64,000 nucleotides of DNA, taken from assembly GCA_041920565.1 (NCBI GenBank), contig JBHGXS010000038.1, forward strand, positions 5,586 through 69,585, in the 5' to 3' direction. Positions 7,982 to 17,152 of the stretch are shown here, one piece after another (position 1 is the stretch's first letter; the number at the start of each line of letters is the position of its first letter). The position numbers were made by a program, and so were the translations under genes. The stretch comes from JAGHKQ01 sp041920565. GTDB lineage: Bacteria > Bacillota > Bacilli > Bacillales > Bacillaceae_G. The notes under the pieces were generated by a model, which was not told the DNA's origin, did not search any database, and saw nothing but the letters and a program-made list of their open reading frames with translations.

Positions 7982-8436
7982 CTATTCCCCGTTAACGAGC
8001 AAAGATCGCTTTTTTGTTCCTTTTGCTTCAAATCCCATCTTTTTATATAAAGCGATTCCTGCAGCATTATGTGTCATAACCGTCAACTCAAGTCTTGTAA
8101 TACCGCGCTGCTTTGCCCATGTTTCTATTTCTTGAAGCAGGACTGTACCTAGTCCTTTACTTATGAAGCGCTGTTTCATCCCTGTCGCCAGATAAGCAAC
8201 ATGTTTATTGCGAGGGGCTTTGCTGCCTATAACCATTATAAAACCGACCAATTCTTCCTCTTCTATAACAAGAAGGACAGAATTTTCTTTATTTTGAATG
8301 GAAGCAATCATTGTCTCGCATTGTTCTTTGCTCATCTTCCGTTCGTTTGCTCCGTATAGCATGAAATTCGTTTCCGCTTCAATGGTTGCCATGAGTTTCA
8401 TATATTCCTCTGCATCATTTCAATGGGCCGAATCAT
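7982..8436 (-). pseudogene. GNAT acetyltransferase, 5' end frameshifted
   Basis: The main frame (7982-8401, 139 codons) encodes a GNAT domain: VIEEEELVGFIMVIGS, then the acetyl-CoA loop QRFISKGLGTVLLQEIETWA and ALYKKMGFEAKG. Its first ATG at 8401 has no ribosome site. A well-placed GGAGAG precedes an ATG at 8436 that overlaps the end of ytcJ and starts MIRPIE, a typical GNAT N-terminus. That frame hits TGA at 8398, while the GNAT frame read backwards gives DAEEYMKLM, which would continue MIRPIE if one base were restored near 8413-8418. It therefore looks like a one-base deletion. A shortened protein from 8401 cannot be excluded, nor can a sequencing error. Confidence 0.65.
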
Positions 8437-10033
8437 GCTCACTACTCTCCTTTTCGTATACAACTGTTCCGTCCACCACAGTTTTTATTACTTGGATGTC
8501 TAATAGTTCCTCTTGATTGATATGGAATATATCCCGATCAATGACAGTAAAATCTGCTTCATAGCCGGGAGCAATCATTCCGCGGCTGTTTTCTTTTTCA
8601 ATGGCGTAAGCACTGCCTGTTGTAAACAAAGAAACCGCCTCAAACATAGTTAAACGTTCACTTGGACCGTATGTTTCACCTGATGGATTTAAGAGATTTT
8701 TCCGTGCGACTGCTCCGTATATGCCGAAAAACGGATTGACCGGTTCGATCGGCGCATCGGAACCGCCCGCACAGGAAAACCCTTCTTCCAGCAGCGTTTT
8801 CCAAGCATAGCTGAACTTCATTCGTTCTTCTCCCAGCTTTTCAATAACGGAAGGATAATCAGATGTAACGAACACAGGCTGAATATCTAAGACAACGGAA
8901 AGCTTCTTGGCACGCTCAATCAAATCTGCTCGCAACACTTGACAGTGAATGATGCGGTCACGTTGCCCCGCCTTTGGAGGATGAGCTTCAATAGCCTCCA
9001 CTACATACTCAAATGCTAAATCTCCAATTGCATGAACGGCTACTGTCAAGCCGAGGTCCCGCGCTTTTTTTACTAATGCCGCAAGCTCTTCCCTTTCAAA
9101 TACGGCTACTCCGTTCGTGTCCGGCATATCGTTGTAAGGCTTGCTCAACAAGGCTGTCCGTCCGCCCAAAGAACCGTCAGCAAAAATTTTCATGGCTCCA
9201 AATTCGATATAGTTCGTTCCGGTTTCTTTATAATGCTTTAATCCCTCTACTACTTCATGATGAACAAGCAAATGCGCTTTAAATGGTCTCTTTTGCTCTT
9301 TGATCACCTTTTGGAATGTGTTGTATGTCCGCTCGAAACCGCCGTAATAGTTCAGGTCTTCAGTGTGACATCCAACCAAGCCGTGGCGCCAGCAGTCTTC
9401 AATGGAAGTGATCAAAGCTTTTTCCAAATAGTCTTCTGTATTTTTAGGGACTACGTCATTCAATAAATCTTGCGCTCGATCATACAGCACACCGTTTAAT
9501 ACACCATCTCGCGTTCTTCCGAATTTTCCGCCTTTCGGATCTGCAGCTGTTTCATCAATATGTGCTAATTCCAGCACATGAGAATTCACAAGCATAGCAT
9601 GACGGCATACCCGTTTTAACAGAATAGGATGCACGACAGAAAGGGCATCCAAATCCAATTTGTTCACTTCTTTTGTATCCATAAATTGATTTTCGTTCCA
9701 TCCTTCTCCGATAATCCATTCTCCTGCCGGCGTTGTCTCTACTCTTTCTTTTACTAAATCCAGCATTTCTTTGTAAGATGTGCAGAAGGATAAATCCAGC
9801 CGCATTAATTTTTCGCCATGACCGATAATATGCATATGACTGTCTACAAGCCCGGGCAGCATGGTGTTGCCTTCTAAGTTGATCTCTTTTTCTATGCTTT
9901 GTGCGTATGTATCACGAAGTTCTTGTATCGTTCCTGTTGCTGCAATGATTCCGTTTTCTACATAAACAGCTTCCACCTGTTCTCCTTCTTGCTTCATTGT
10001 ATAAATCGGTCCGCCGTACCATAGTTCTCCCAT
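8420..10033 (-). CDS. ytcJ: Amidohydrolase family protein YtcJ
   Basis: 537 residues, amidohydrolase-3 type. The metal-binding motif DSHMHIIGHG follows the N-terminal beta domain (TMLPGLV), and later elements are IHCQV, GGSDAPIEPVNPF and the C-terminal GYEADFTVIDRD, the usual order in metal-dependent hydrolases of the urease/TIM-barrel superfamily. The substrate is unknown; relatives act on formamides or cyclic amides. ATG at 10033 has GGAG eight bases upstream. It lies upstream of the damaged GNAT gene, with which it overlaps, and downstream of ytcI with a terminator between. Cytosolic by lack of a signal peptide. Confidence 0.88.
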   Translation of the reverse strand: MGELWYGGPIYTMKQEGEQVEAVYVENGIIAATGTIQELRDTYAQSIEKEINLEGNTMLPGLVDSHMHIIGHGEKLMRLDLSFCTSYKEMLDLVKERVETTPAGEWIIGEGWNENQFMDTKEVNKLDLDALSVVHPILLKRVCRHAMLVNSHVLELAHIDETAADPKGGKFGRTRDGVLNGVLYDRAQDLLNDVVPKNTEDYLEKALITSIEDCWRHGLVGCHTEDLNYYGGFERTYNTFQKVIKEQKRPFKAHLLVHHEVVEGLKHYKETGTNYIEFGAMKIFADGSLGGRTALLSKPYNDMPDTNGVAVFEREELAALVKKARDLGLTVAVHAIGDLAFEYVVEAIEAHPPKAGQRDRIIHCQVLRADLIERAKKLSVVLDIQPVFVTSDYPSVIEKLGEERMKFSYAWKTLLEEGFSCAGGSDAPIEPVNPFFGIYGAVARKNLLNPSGETYGPSERLTMFEAVSLFTTGSAYAIEKENSRGMIAPGYEADFTVIDRDIFHINQEELLDIQVIKTVVDGTVVYEKESSEHDSAH

Positions 10034-10079
10034 TATCTATGCTCCTTTTCTTAATTTTCTTTCATTTTACCTTAAAAAC

Positions 10080-10109
10080 GAAAAAGCAGACAGAGAAACC
10101 TCTGCCTGC
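10080..10109 (-). terminator. Terminator of ytcI
   Basis: GCAGACAGAG (10086-10095), loop AAAC, CTCTGCCTGC (10100-10109) with one G-T pair on the transcript; T-run at 10085-10080 on the minus strand. Confidence 0.8.
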
Positions 10110-10117
10110 CTGTTCTA

Positions 10118-11707
10118 TTATTGTTTTGCCGCTAATTCCATTTCGCGTTGACGTAATTCGATACGACGAATTTTACCGGAAGTCGTTTTCGGCAATTCTG
10201 CCACAAATTCAATCTTGCGAGGATACTTGTATGGAGCCGTTAATTCTTTTACGTGCTCCTGCAGAAGCGGAATTAAAACACTTTCCTCTTCCGTTACTTC
10301 TTCACGTAATACAACGAACGCTTTCACAACGTGTCCTCTTACTTCATCCGGACTTGCTACTACGGCACATTCTTTTACATATGGATGCTTCACAAGCGCG
10401 TCTTCTACTTCGAACGGTCCGATTGTGTAGCCGGAGCTGATAATAATATCATCGCCGCGCCCTTCAAACCAGTAGTAGCCGTCTTCGTCCATTTTCGCTT
10501 TGTCTCCCGTTACATAATACTCACCACGGAATTGCATCGCAGTTCTTTCCGGATCTTTATAATATTGCTTGAATAGAGCAGGAGTGCTGACATGAACCGC
10601 GATATCCCCTACTTCACCCACTCCGACAGGTTCACCGTCTTCGTTAATGATTTCCACGCGATTGCCCGGCGTCGGTTTTCCCATAGAGCCCGGCTTAATT
10701 TCCATTCCTTTTAATACACCGACAAGCAACGTGTTCTCTGTTTGGCCGTATCCGTCACGAACGACAACATCAAAATATTTTTTGAACGTGTCAATTACTT
10801 CACGGTTTAACGGTTCTCCAGCAGATACCGCACTATGAAGCGCAGCAAGGTTGTATTGCTTTAGGTTATCTACCTTTGCCATTATGCGGTATTCTGTAGG
10901 AGTACAGCATAATACATTTACTTTATTTTCATCTAACAGCTGCAAGTATGTTTTTGGTTCAAATTTACCATGGTACACAAAGCCTGTTGCACCAGATCCT
11001 AATGTTGCAACGAACGGGCTCCAAATCCATTTTTGCCAGCCCGGACTTGCTGTCGCCCAAACAACATCACCTTCATTGATGGCAAGCCAGTTCTTTGCGG
11101 ACGTGCGCAGGTGAGCATATGCCCAACCGTGCGTATGTACAACCCCTTTTGGGTTTCCGGTTGTACCGGAAGTATAGGATAAAAACACCATATCATCGCG
11201 TTTTGTATCCGCAAATTCAAGAATTTCGCTTGCTTGTTCCATTTTTTCCATTAAAGAAATCCATCCTGCAACCGGTGCATCGCTAATTACAAATTTGTGT
11301 AAAGAATGTAATGATTCGATTCCGTTAAATTGCTCAATATACGGAGCATAGCTGACGATTGCTTTTACTTCTCCGTGACCGATGCGGTATTCGATATCTT
11401 TTTTACGGAGCATTTCAGAGCTCGGAATCACAACAAGTCCTGCTTTAATTGCTCCAATGTATGTCATATACGCCTCAATTAAACGAGGCACCATGATTAA
11501 CACTTTATCGCCTTTTTGTAAGCCTTGGCTTAAAAAAGCGTTTCCAATTTTATTCGCTCCGATAATGAGCTCACGATATGTAATTTGTTTCTTCTCGCCT
11601 TTTTCATTTTGCCATAAGATAGCCAGTCTTTCAGGATCTGCCGCATAACGCTCGATCTCTTGGACCAAATTGTACTGTTCAGGTGCTATTAACTCTTCTC
11701 TGTTCAT
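10118..11707 (-). CDS. ytcI: Acyl-CoA synthetase YtcI (AMP-binding, acetyl/short-chain type)
   Basis: 529 residues from the ATG at 11707, which follows AAAGGAGGATTTACAA. An ANL-superfamily acyl-CoA synthetase: P-loop-like motif YTSGTTGNPKGVVHTH, adenine motif GYGQTEN, hinge region YYWFEGRGDDIIISSGY, and the catalytic lysine near the end in PKTTSGKIRR. It activates a carboxylic acid to the acyl-adenylate and then to acyl-CoA. Similarity in layout to AcsA suggests acetate or a medium-chain acid; the exact substrate is not visible. In B. subtilis ytcI sits between ytcJ and the SASP gene sspA, as here. Confidence 0.9.
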   Translation of the reverse strand: MNREELIAPEQYNLVQEIERYAADPERLAILWQNEKGEKKQITYRELIIGANKIGNAFLSQGLQKGDKVLIMVPRLIEAYMTYIGAIKAGLVVIPSSEMLRKKDIEYRIGHGEVKAIVSYAPYIEQFNGIESLHSLHKFVISDAPVAGWISLMEKMEQASEILEFADTKRDDMVFLSYTSGTTGNPKGVVHTHGWAYAHLRTSAKNWLAINEGDVVWATASPGWQKWIWSPFVATLGSGATGFVYHGKFEPKTYLQLLDENKVNVLCCTPTEYRIMAKVDNLKQYNLAALHSAVSAGEPLNREVIDTFKKYFDVVVRDGYGQTENTLLVGVLKGMEIKPGSMGKPTPGNRVEIINEDGEPVGVGEVGDIAVHVSTPALFKQYYKDPERTAMQFRGEYYVTGDKAKMDEDGYYWFEGRGDDIIISSGYTIGPFEVEDALVKHPYVKECAVVASPDEVRGHVVKAFVVLREEVTEEESVLIPLLQEHVKELTAPYKYPRKIEFVAELPKTTSGKIRRIELRQREMELAAKQ

Positions 11708-11808
11708 TTGTAAATCCTCCTTTTTTTGACAAGTATCCCTCCCTTCTATCATAAATAATTTTCTTTATATTTTGAATAATCTTTCATTAGACAAATTTAT
11801 TTAAATTT

Positions 11809-12171
11809 CTACTTACCATCAACAATAATAGATGTTTTTCTGCAAAATACGACGGCTAAAATTCCAAAATACGGAATTATTGTGACAAAAAAATAAATCG
11901 TTACATAGATGCTTATTTGTCGAGGATAATATTCTAATTGACTCAATAAATAAGGGGAATGGGATAGATTTTTCTTAAATTCGGCTTCATTCGTGCAAGA
12001 TAGCTGTTTGCATCGATACAGAATGAGGAGCATAAGAAAAACTGAGCTCAAAAAAACAGTACTAAGCCCTTTTTCTCTCGAACTTCGTACGCATGGCACG
12101 AAAATAATAAAAATTACGCCAAAGCAATGTACAATTAGACGAAATCTACAATAATTGCACCAAACTGGCAT
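11809..12171 (-). CDS. Possible small membrane protein (doubtful)
   Basis: An open frame of 120 codons. The C-terminal half (QISIYVTIYFFVTIIPYFGI) and the middle (VFLSSVFLMLLILY) look like transmembrane helices. The N-terminal 26 or so residues are read through repeat array 1, so the ATG at 12171 is not a credible start. No ribosome site supports any other start that I can see. It may be a real two-helix protein starting internally (for example the ATG of MLLILY) or a chance frame in AT-rich DNA. I recognise no family. Confidence 0.25.
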   Translation of the reverse strand: MPVWCNYCRFRLIVHCFGVIFIIFVPCVRSSREKGLSTVFLSSVFLMLLILYRCKQLSCTNEAEFKKNLSHSPYLLSQLEYYPRQISIYVTIYFFVTIIPYFGILAVVFCRKTSIIVDGK

Positions 12172-12273
12172 GCAATTGCACTATTTTCTCAATAATTGCA
12201 CCAGATCGGAACACAATTGCACCGTTTCTGCAATAATTACGCCAAATCCGAACACAATTGCACCAAACATACC
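12092..12273 (+). repeat. AATTGCACC tandem array 1 (9 half-units)
   Basis: Half-unit starts at 12092, 12112, 12133, 12153, 12174, 12194, 12215, 12235 and 12256: steps of 20 and 21 bp in strict alternation. Motif variants include AATTACGCC, AATTAGACG and a decayed CATGGCACG at the left end. Spacers of the long half-unit differ (for example ACTGGCATGC, GATCGGAACAC); those of the short half-unit end in TCAAT, GCAAT or ACAAT. The array ends 20 bp before the SASP terminator. Confidence 0.85.
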
Positions 12274-12288
12274 TTTCTTGTCCATAAA

Positions 12289-12318
12289 TAAAAGAGCGGG
12301 GATGAACCCCGCTCTTGA
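12289..12318 (-). terminator. Terminator of the SASP gene
   Basis: AGAGCGGGG (12293-12301), loop ATGAA, CCCCGCTCT (12307-12315); followed on the minus strand by TTTATTTATGG. Confidence 0.85.
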
Positions 12319-12338
12319 AGCCATTCATTTATATGGAA

Positions 12339-12542
12339 TTACTTTTGGAATCCGCCTAATTGAGATTCAGCCATTTGAACTAGACGCTTAGTGATTTCGC
12401 CGCCCACAGAACCGTTAGCGCGAGCTGTAGCATCCGGTCCAAGTTGAACACCGAATTCAGAAGCGATTTCATATTTCATAGAATCTAATGCAGATTGTGC
12501 ACCAGATACTGCTAATTGGTTAGAACTTCTATTGTTTGCCAT
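12339..12542 (-). CDS. sspA: Alpha/beta-type small acid-soluble spore protein
   Basis: 67 residues, the family length. Conserved SASP elements are present: LDSMKYEIASEFGVQLG, which contains the GPR protease cleavage site (E-I/FASEF), and GSVGGEITKRLVQMAE. These proteins coat spore DNA, shift it to an A-like form and protect it from UV and heat; they are degraded at germination. CAAGGAGGTGACAAC precedes the ATG. A sigma-G-like promoter is proposed at 12561. The position before thiI corresponds to sspA of B. subtilis; which paralog it is cannot be settled from one window. Confidence 0.95.
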   Translation of the reverse strand: MANNRSSNQLAVSGAQSALDSMKYEIASEFGVQLGPDATARANGSVGGEITKRLVQMAESQLGGFQK

Positions 12543-12560
12543 GTGTTGTCACCTCCTTGT

Positions 12561-12592
12561 GAGTATAGAGTGTGAAAAAACACATGGCTTCA
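12561..12592 (-). promoter_or_regulatory. Tentative sigma-G promoter of the SASP gene
   Basis: Minus strand TGAAGC (12592-12587) and TATACTC (12567-12561) with a 19-bp gap resemble sigma-G boxes (TGAATA and CATACTA). The match is partial; the position 20 bp before the start codon fits a SASP gene. Confidence 0.35.
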
Positions 12593-12618
12593 TACAAAAA
12601 CTTTTTTGGTAATTTTTT

Positions 12619-13827
12619 CTACAAAAGATCCTTAAATTCCTCTTCGACCGGCTCTTCATTCATTTGCAGCATAATTTTTTCCGTGTTCGCTACCGCTTCG
12701 TTAATTAGCTCAGAAAAATCATAAAACTGCTCGAATCGGTTTACTTTCTCACGATTTGGTTTTGTTGTCGGATTGGCAGGAGTAAAAATCGTGCAGCAAT
12801 CCTCATACGGACGAATGGAAATGTCGTACGTATCAATTTCACGGGCAATGCGCATAATTTCCAGTTTATCCATCGTAATCAGCGGACGGATAATCGGATA
12901 ATTCGTCACTTCGTTAATCGTATGCATGCTGTCCAGCGTTTGGCTGGCTACCTGTCCCAAACTTTCTCCTGTTGCTAATGCAAGCGCTCCTCGTTCTTCT
13001 GCAATTCGTTCCGCAATACGAAGCATCATCCGTCTCATCACAGTCATAGTATAGCTTGCCGGAATTTGTTTATGGATCGCTTTTTGCACTTCTGTAAACG
13101 GAACGACATGAAGCGTAATCTTCTTACAATACTTCGTCAATTGATGTCCTAAATCTATTACCTTTTGCTTGGCACGTTCGCTCGTAAACGGAGGGCTGTG
13201 AAAATGAATCGCCTCCAGTGTCACACCGCGCTTCATGGTTAAGTACCCAGCTACCGGACTGTCAATACCGCCAGACAATAAAAGCATAACTTTGCCGCCG
13301 ACACCAACCGGAAGCCCGCCTGCTCCTATAATCTCTTCACATGTAATGTATGTAAAGTCCGCCCTTACTTCGACACGGACATTTACATCCGGATTGTGTA
13401 CGTCCACAGTAATGTTATCCGTATTCGTTAAAATATATCCCCCGATTTCCCGATTGAGTTCGTTTGTTTGCAGGGGAAATTGCTTGTAAGAACGATGTAC
13501 GGAAACCTTAAACGTTTTTACCTCTTTTTTTACTTGTAAAAATGCGGCAAGCGCTCCTCTTTTAATATCTTCCAATTCTGTATTTGTCTTCAGTGCCAAG
13601 CTGAACGTATGAATGCCGAATACATCCTGCAGACGTTTGACAATCTCTTCATGATTTTCTCCATTCAGCTTAATGTACATACGGTCTCTCGTTGCTTCGT
13701 ATTCGAGATTTTTAAACTTTTTCAGCTTGTGCTTAATATTTTCTTTTAACGTGCTGACAAAACGGGAACGATTTTTCCCTTTTGTCGTCATTTCTCCGTA
13801 ACGAATTAAAATATGTTCGTAGTTCAT
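12619..13827 (-). CDS. thiI: tRNA 4-thiouridine sulfurtransferase ThiI
   Basis: 402 residues without a C-terminal rhodanese domain, the normal Bacillus form. N-terminal ferredoxin-like and THUMP domains (about 1-165) bind tRNA. The ATP-pyrophosphatase PP-loop is LLLSGGIDSPVAGY (about 182-195). ThiI adenylates U8 of tRNA and inserts sulfur received from the cysteine desulfurase NifZ. That partner lies immediately upstream: nifZ ends five bases before the thiI ATG, so the two are translationally close in one operon. ATG at 13827 is preceded by GAGGTAAGGAAA, partly inside the nifZ stop region. Confidence 0.96.
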   Translation of the reverse strand: MNYEHILIRYGEMTTKGKNRSRFVSTLKENIKHKLKKFKNLEYEATRDRMYIKLNGENHEEIVKRLQDVFGIHTFSLALKTNTELEDIKRGALAAFLQVKKEVKTFKVSVHRSYKQFPLQTNELNREIGGYILTNTDNITVDVHNPDVNVRVEVRADFTYITCEEIIGAGGLPVGVGGKVMLLLSGGIDSPVAGYLTMKRGVTLEAIHFHSPPFTSERAKQKVIDLGHQLTKYCKKITLHVVPFTEVQKAIHKQIPASYTMTVMRRMMLRIAERIAEERGALALATGESLGQVASQTLDSMHTINEVTNYPIIRPLITMDKLEIMRIAREIDTYDISIRPYEDCCTIFTPANPTTKPNREKVNRFEQFYDFSELINEAVANTEKIMLQMNEEPVEEEFKDLL

Positions 13828-13832
13828 TTTCC

Positions 13833-14975
13833 TTACCTCATAACTTCATATAATTTTGGAAGCGTTTCTTTGACAACTGATTTGAAACGTTCTACTTCCT
13901 CTTTTGTATTTTCAAACGATAGACTGATCCGAATTGCGCTCTCTGCCACTTTTTGTCCAAGATTCATTTCTAAAAGCACGCGGCTGACTTCCTTTGCCTT
14001 AGAAGAACATGCCGATTTTGTAGATACGTACACAGCATGCTTTTCAAATTCATGGACAACAACCTCAGGCTTTAGTCCAATAAACGATACATTTATAATA
14101 TGCGGTGCGCTGTTCTCGGCCGGCGTATTAATATGAATATTTGGAAGCTCTTTGAAAAAAGAAAGCAGTTCTTCTTTCAGTTCTTTCAACTTTTGTATCT
14201 TTTGCTCACGATTTTCAAAAGTTAAACGAAGCGCCTTTGCCATCGCCGCAATACCCGGTAAGTTTTCTGTTCCGGAGCGGTAGTAATTTTCTTGTTGTCC
14301 GCCCGATAAAATGGCATCTAATTGTATTCCCTCTCGAATATACAATACTCCCGTTCCTTTTACGCTATGAAATTTATGACCGGAGATGGTGCAAAGATCG
14401 ATATGAGCTCGTTTAAAATCCAACGGCACTTTTCCTACGCCTTGCACATGATCGACATGAAAGACGATTTTCGGGTACTTTTTCAATAATGCTCCAATTT
14501 CTTCAATCGGCTGAATAGTGCCCGTTTCATTATTGACATGGATAACGGAAACAAGAATAGTATCGTCGCGCAGCGCTTGTTTTAATTCATCAACAGAAAT
14601 GCGTCCGTCCTTGTTGACCGGTAAGTAGGTCACATCGAATCCAAGCATTTCTAACTGCTTAAACGCTTCTGAAACAGAAGCATGTTCAACCGCCGTTGTA
14701 ATGACATGTCTCCCCCGCGAACGGTGTCTGATTGCCGTTCCCTTAATGGCTAAATTGTTCCCTTCCGTTCCTCCGGAAGTAAAAATAATTTCAGATGGAT
14801 TGACATTCAATATATTAGCGACAACCGATCGTGACCCAGCTAGCAATCGTTCTGCTTCGCCTCCGAGCCCGTGAATGGAAGATGGGTTGCCAAAGTATGT
14901 TTGAGAGACCGTTACAAAGGTTTGGAGCACATCCGGATATGGTTTTGTAGTTGCACTATTATCAAAATAAATCAC
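13833..14975 (-). CDS. nifZ: Cysteine desulfurase NifZ (partner of ThiI)
   Basis: 380 residues, PLP-dependent class V aminotransferase fold. N-terminus MIYFDNSATTKPYPDV; PLP lysine Lys201 in SGHKFHSVKGTGVLY; catalytic cysteine Cys323 in YVSTKSACSSKAKEV on the mobile loop. It takes sulfur from cysteine as a persulfide and passes it to ThiI. The start is GTG at 14975 with AAAGGAGCAGAAACA upstream; this GTG is translated as Met of MIYFDN. Upstream lie two copies of repeat family A, so the promoter must be within or beyond them. Confidence 0.95.
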   Translation of the reverse strand: MIYFDNSATTKPYPDVLQTFVTVSQTYFGNPSSIHGLGGEAERLLAGSRSVVANILNVNPSEIIFTSGGTEGNNLAIKGTAIRHRSRGRHVITTAVEHASVSEAFKQLEMLGFDVTYLPVNKDGRISVDELKQALRDDTILVSVIHVNNETGTIQPIEEIGALLKKYPKIVFHVDHVQGVGKVPLDFKRAHIDLCTISGHKFHSVKGTGVLYIREGIQLDAILSGGQQENYYRSGTENLPGIAAMAKALRLTFENREQKIQKLKELKEELLSFFKELPNIHINTPAENSAPHIINVSFIGLKPEVVVHEFEKHAVYVSTKSACSSKAKEVSRVLLEMNLGQKVAESAIRISLSFENTKEEVERFKSVVKETLPKLYEVMR

Positions 14976-15002
14976 TGTTTCTGCTCCTTTCTAAGAAAAG
15001 TA

Positions 15003-15172
15003 TTTTCGGCCCGTTTAGCCCCCTCCCCCACCGCACACAAACCGTGCGGTGGGGCGCAGTTAATCCACAGGAGTTTTCCTTGTGTTCTTTCCCACCAAAG
15101 ACGCTTGTTATCTTTGTGTGGGGAAGGTTATTTTAGGGTGTGGAGCCGGCCGGAAATGCTAGACATCTAAGA
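15003..15172. repeat. Repeat family A, copy 1
   Basis: Starts with an 11-bp perfect hairpin CCCCACCGCAC / GTGCGGTGGGG (15026-15054), then a core CCTTGTGTTCTTTCCCACC ... GTGTGGGGAAGGTTATTTT, and ends GGAAATGCTAGACATCTAA. The same order is seen in copies 3 and 4 at 43.3-43.7 kb. There is no ORF inside; it is a short non-autonomous element by appearance. Confidence 0.7.
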
Positions 15173-15177
15173 AAAAT

Positions 15178-15300
15178 ATTTTCATCCACGGTTAGCTAAC
15201 ACCCCTCGTACAAACGTGCGGTGCGGTGCAGTTGATCCAATAAAGCATTACCCGTATCAAAAAAAACGCTTGTTATGCTGAAAAGTCAGGATAAAAAGCC
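15178..15300. repeat. Repeat family A, copy 2 (degenerate)
   Basis: Begins CCACGGTTAGCTAACACCCC, then ACGTGCGGTGCGGTGCAGTT and AACGCTTGTTATGCTG, similar in order to copy 1, but the 3' part is not recognisable. The remaining bases to 15420 are AT-rich with nothing I can identify. Confidence 0.5.
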
Positions 15301-15420
15301 GGACAATTAATCATATCATAATTTTTTTTATTTCTCCTTCATCTAGTTTTCGTTATGAAGATATAGACAATACATTGCAATAATCATTGTTTTTCAATTC
15401 AGGAAAATCTAAACAGAATA

Positions 15421-15451
15421 AAAAACGTCGGGTTATGGCCCCGACGTTTTT
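15421..15451 (-). terminator. Terminator of ezrA
   Basis: AAAACGTCGGG, loop TTATGG, CCCGACGTTTT (15422-15450), T-run on the minus strand. Confidence 0.85.
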
Positions 15452-17152
15452 TTATTCCGTCTTTACAAGCTCTTCAATTTTTTGAACGACGCCCGGTTCT
15501 ACTTTCTCAAGTGTGGCTGCGGCTTGCTCAAACGCAGCCTTATAATCGTAGCTGCGGAACAGTTCTTCCGCTTTTTCGAGCTCCTGAGCCATTTGCGGGC
15601 TTTGGCTGCGATAACGGTTGCCATACTGAATTGTTTTTTCAACTAATCGTGCTTGCTCGACAAGCTCCTTCGTTTCCTTATAAGCCGTATCCACCAAATG
15701 CTTGGCTTCTTCGAGCATATTGTTGACGCCCGGCATATTCAGCGGCTTCATTTCCAGCTGTTGGTACACCGTATGGATAGCATTTTGCGCCTCGTACAAT
15801 CTGTGAACACACTCTTCAGGAAGACCAGGCAAATTGGATTTTTGAAGTATGCGTTTCATCTCCGTCATCTGCTTTCGCATTTGGGTAAGCGATTCGCGCG
15901 CCGTCAGCTCCTCTTTGCGAAGCGTTTGGAGCATCTCTTTATAATTTTTATGAGATTCTGCGATAGCGGTAATTTGCTGGCGAATATCTTCCAGCTCCTC
16001 ACGAATAACGGAGAATGCAATATCTTGTTCTGCAATGCGGATTTGAATCAGTTCAAAGCGCTTCATTAATACGCTGATTTGCTTTTCAATAAACTTTTGG
16101 ATTTCGACATCTTTATCGCTCAGCTGGTAGCTTTGCTTTACAAACTGCGTTTCTTCTTTCGTCTGCAATGCTTCTTGACGGATTGCCTCTATATCATCGT
16201 ATAGGCTTGCTGTTTCTTTTTCCACATAATATTTGGAAGCAACTTCTGTTTCCAGCTGCTCATACAGCACGTCCATTTTTCCTTTTAAAGCCGCTACTTT
16301 CTCTTTTGCTTTCGCTACTTCAAGCTCTTTTATATCCGCTAAACAGCTGCGGATTTCCTTGTTCATGGCAGCTACTTCTTTCGGAATTTCCAAATGATCA
16401 AGGACATATCCTTCCTTTTTCATCTCTTCATGCCCCGCAAGCAAATCTTCCAATTGCACCGGTACATTTGTCTGACATTCTACCTGTAATTCCGGGATGT
16501 CGTTAACCAGCGACTGCAAATGCTGCATGCGCTCTTCAAGATCTGTCACAATCTCGCGTGCATCCAAGTAATTTCCCTTTGCAATTGCTTCTTCGTACGC
16601 ATGGAATTTTTCATGAAACGCATCCATCGTCTCCTCGAGCTTCGCCTCCGCAAGGCTGAACGCATGACGGTGCGCCAGTACAGTTTTCTTTATTTCACGA
16701 TATGTATGGCGAATTTGTTCCATTTCCGCACTGTTTTTCTGATGACTTTCCACGAGCTCCTGCAATTCGGACAAGATACCTTGAATTTTCTCATCAGTTT
16801 CCTCTAACATAACACTGGCAGCGTCCAGTTCCACTTTGGCTTTGCGGAACTTAAACTGTGCCGCATACGCCTCAGCAGCCTTCAGAACTCCGTCAATTTT
16901 CGGAATCGTTACAGTTACAACTTCATCCCAGCCCTCTCTCCAAGCCTCAAACAGCTCCTCTGCTTGTCCTGTCATATTCAATGTCTTAACTTTTTTCAAT
17001 TCATCAGCTACAGGCCTGTCCTTTATCTCTTTTTTCCACTCCTGTAAGCTTTGAATTTGTTGAAATAAACGATTTCGAAAGACAAGCTGCGCTACGAGGA
17101 GTATGATAACAGCACTTACTAATAAAATAATAACGGTCAACATGGAATCCAT
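15452..17152 (-). CDS. ezrA: Septation ring formation regulator EzrA
   Basis: 566 residues, typical length. One N-terminal transmembrane helix (LTVIILLVSAVIILLVAQLVF) and a long cytosolic alpha-helical, Glu/Lys/Gln-rich coiled-coil body, as in the spectrin-like repeats of EzrA. It is known to bind FtsZ, limit Z rings away from mid-cell and help bring PBP1 to the septum. The family QNR-type patch near the C-terminus is represented by QYGNRYRSQSPQMAQ. ATG at 17152 follows GGAGGCTCTTGG. In B. subtilis ezrA is near rpsD, with hisJ and refZ between, as here except that hisJ is absent. Confidence 0.95.
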   Translation of the reverse strand: MDSMLTVIILLVSAVIILLVAQLVFRNRLFQQIQSLQEWKKEIKDRPVADELKKVKTLNMTGQAEELFEAWREGWDEVVTVTIPKIDGVLKAAEAYAAQFKFRKAKVELDAASVMLEETDEKIQGILSELQELVESHQKNSAEMEQIRHTYREIKKTVLAHRHAFSLAEAKLEETMDAFHEKFHAYEEAIAKGNYLDAREIVTDLEERMQHLQSLVNDIPELQVECQTNVPVQLEDLLAGHEEMKKEGYVLDHLEIPKEVAAMNKEIRSCLADIKELEVAKAKEKVAALKGKMDVLYEQLETEVASKYYVEKETASLYDDIEAIRQEALQTKEETQFVKQSYQLSDKDVEIQKFIEKQISVLMKRFELIQIRIAEQDIAFSVIREELEDIRQQITAIAESHKNYKEMLQTLRKEELTARESLTQMRKQMTEMKRILQKSNLPGLPEECVHRLYEAQNAIHTVYQQLEMKPLNMPGVNNMLEEAKHLVDTAYKETKELVEQARLVEKTIQYGNRYRSQSPQMAQELEKAEELFRSYDYKAAFEQAAATLEKVEPGVVQKIEELVKTE

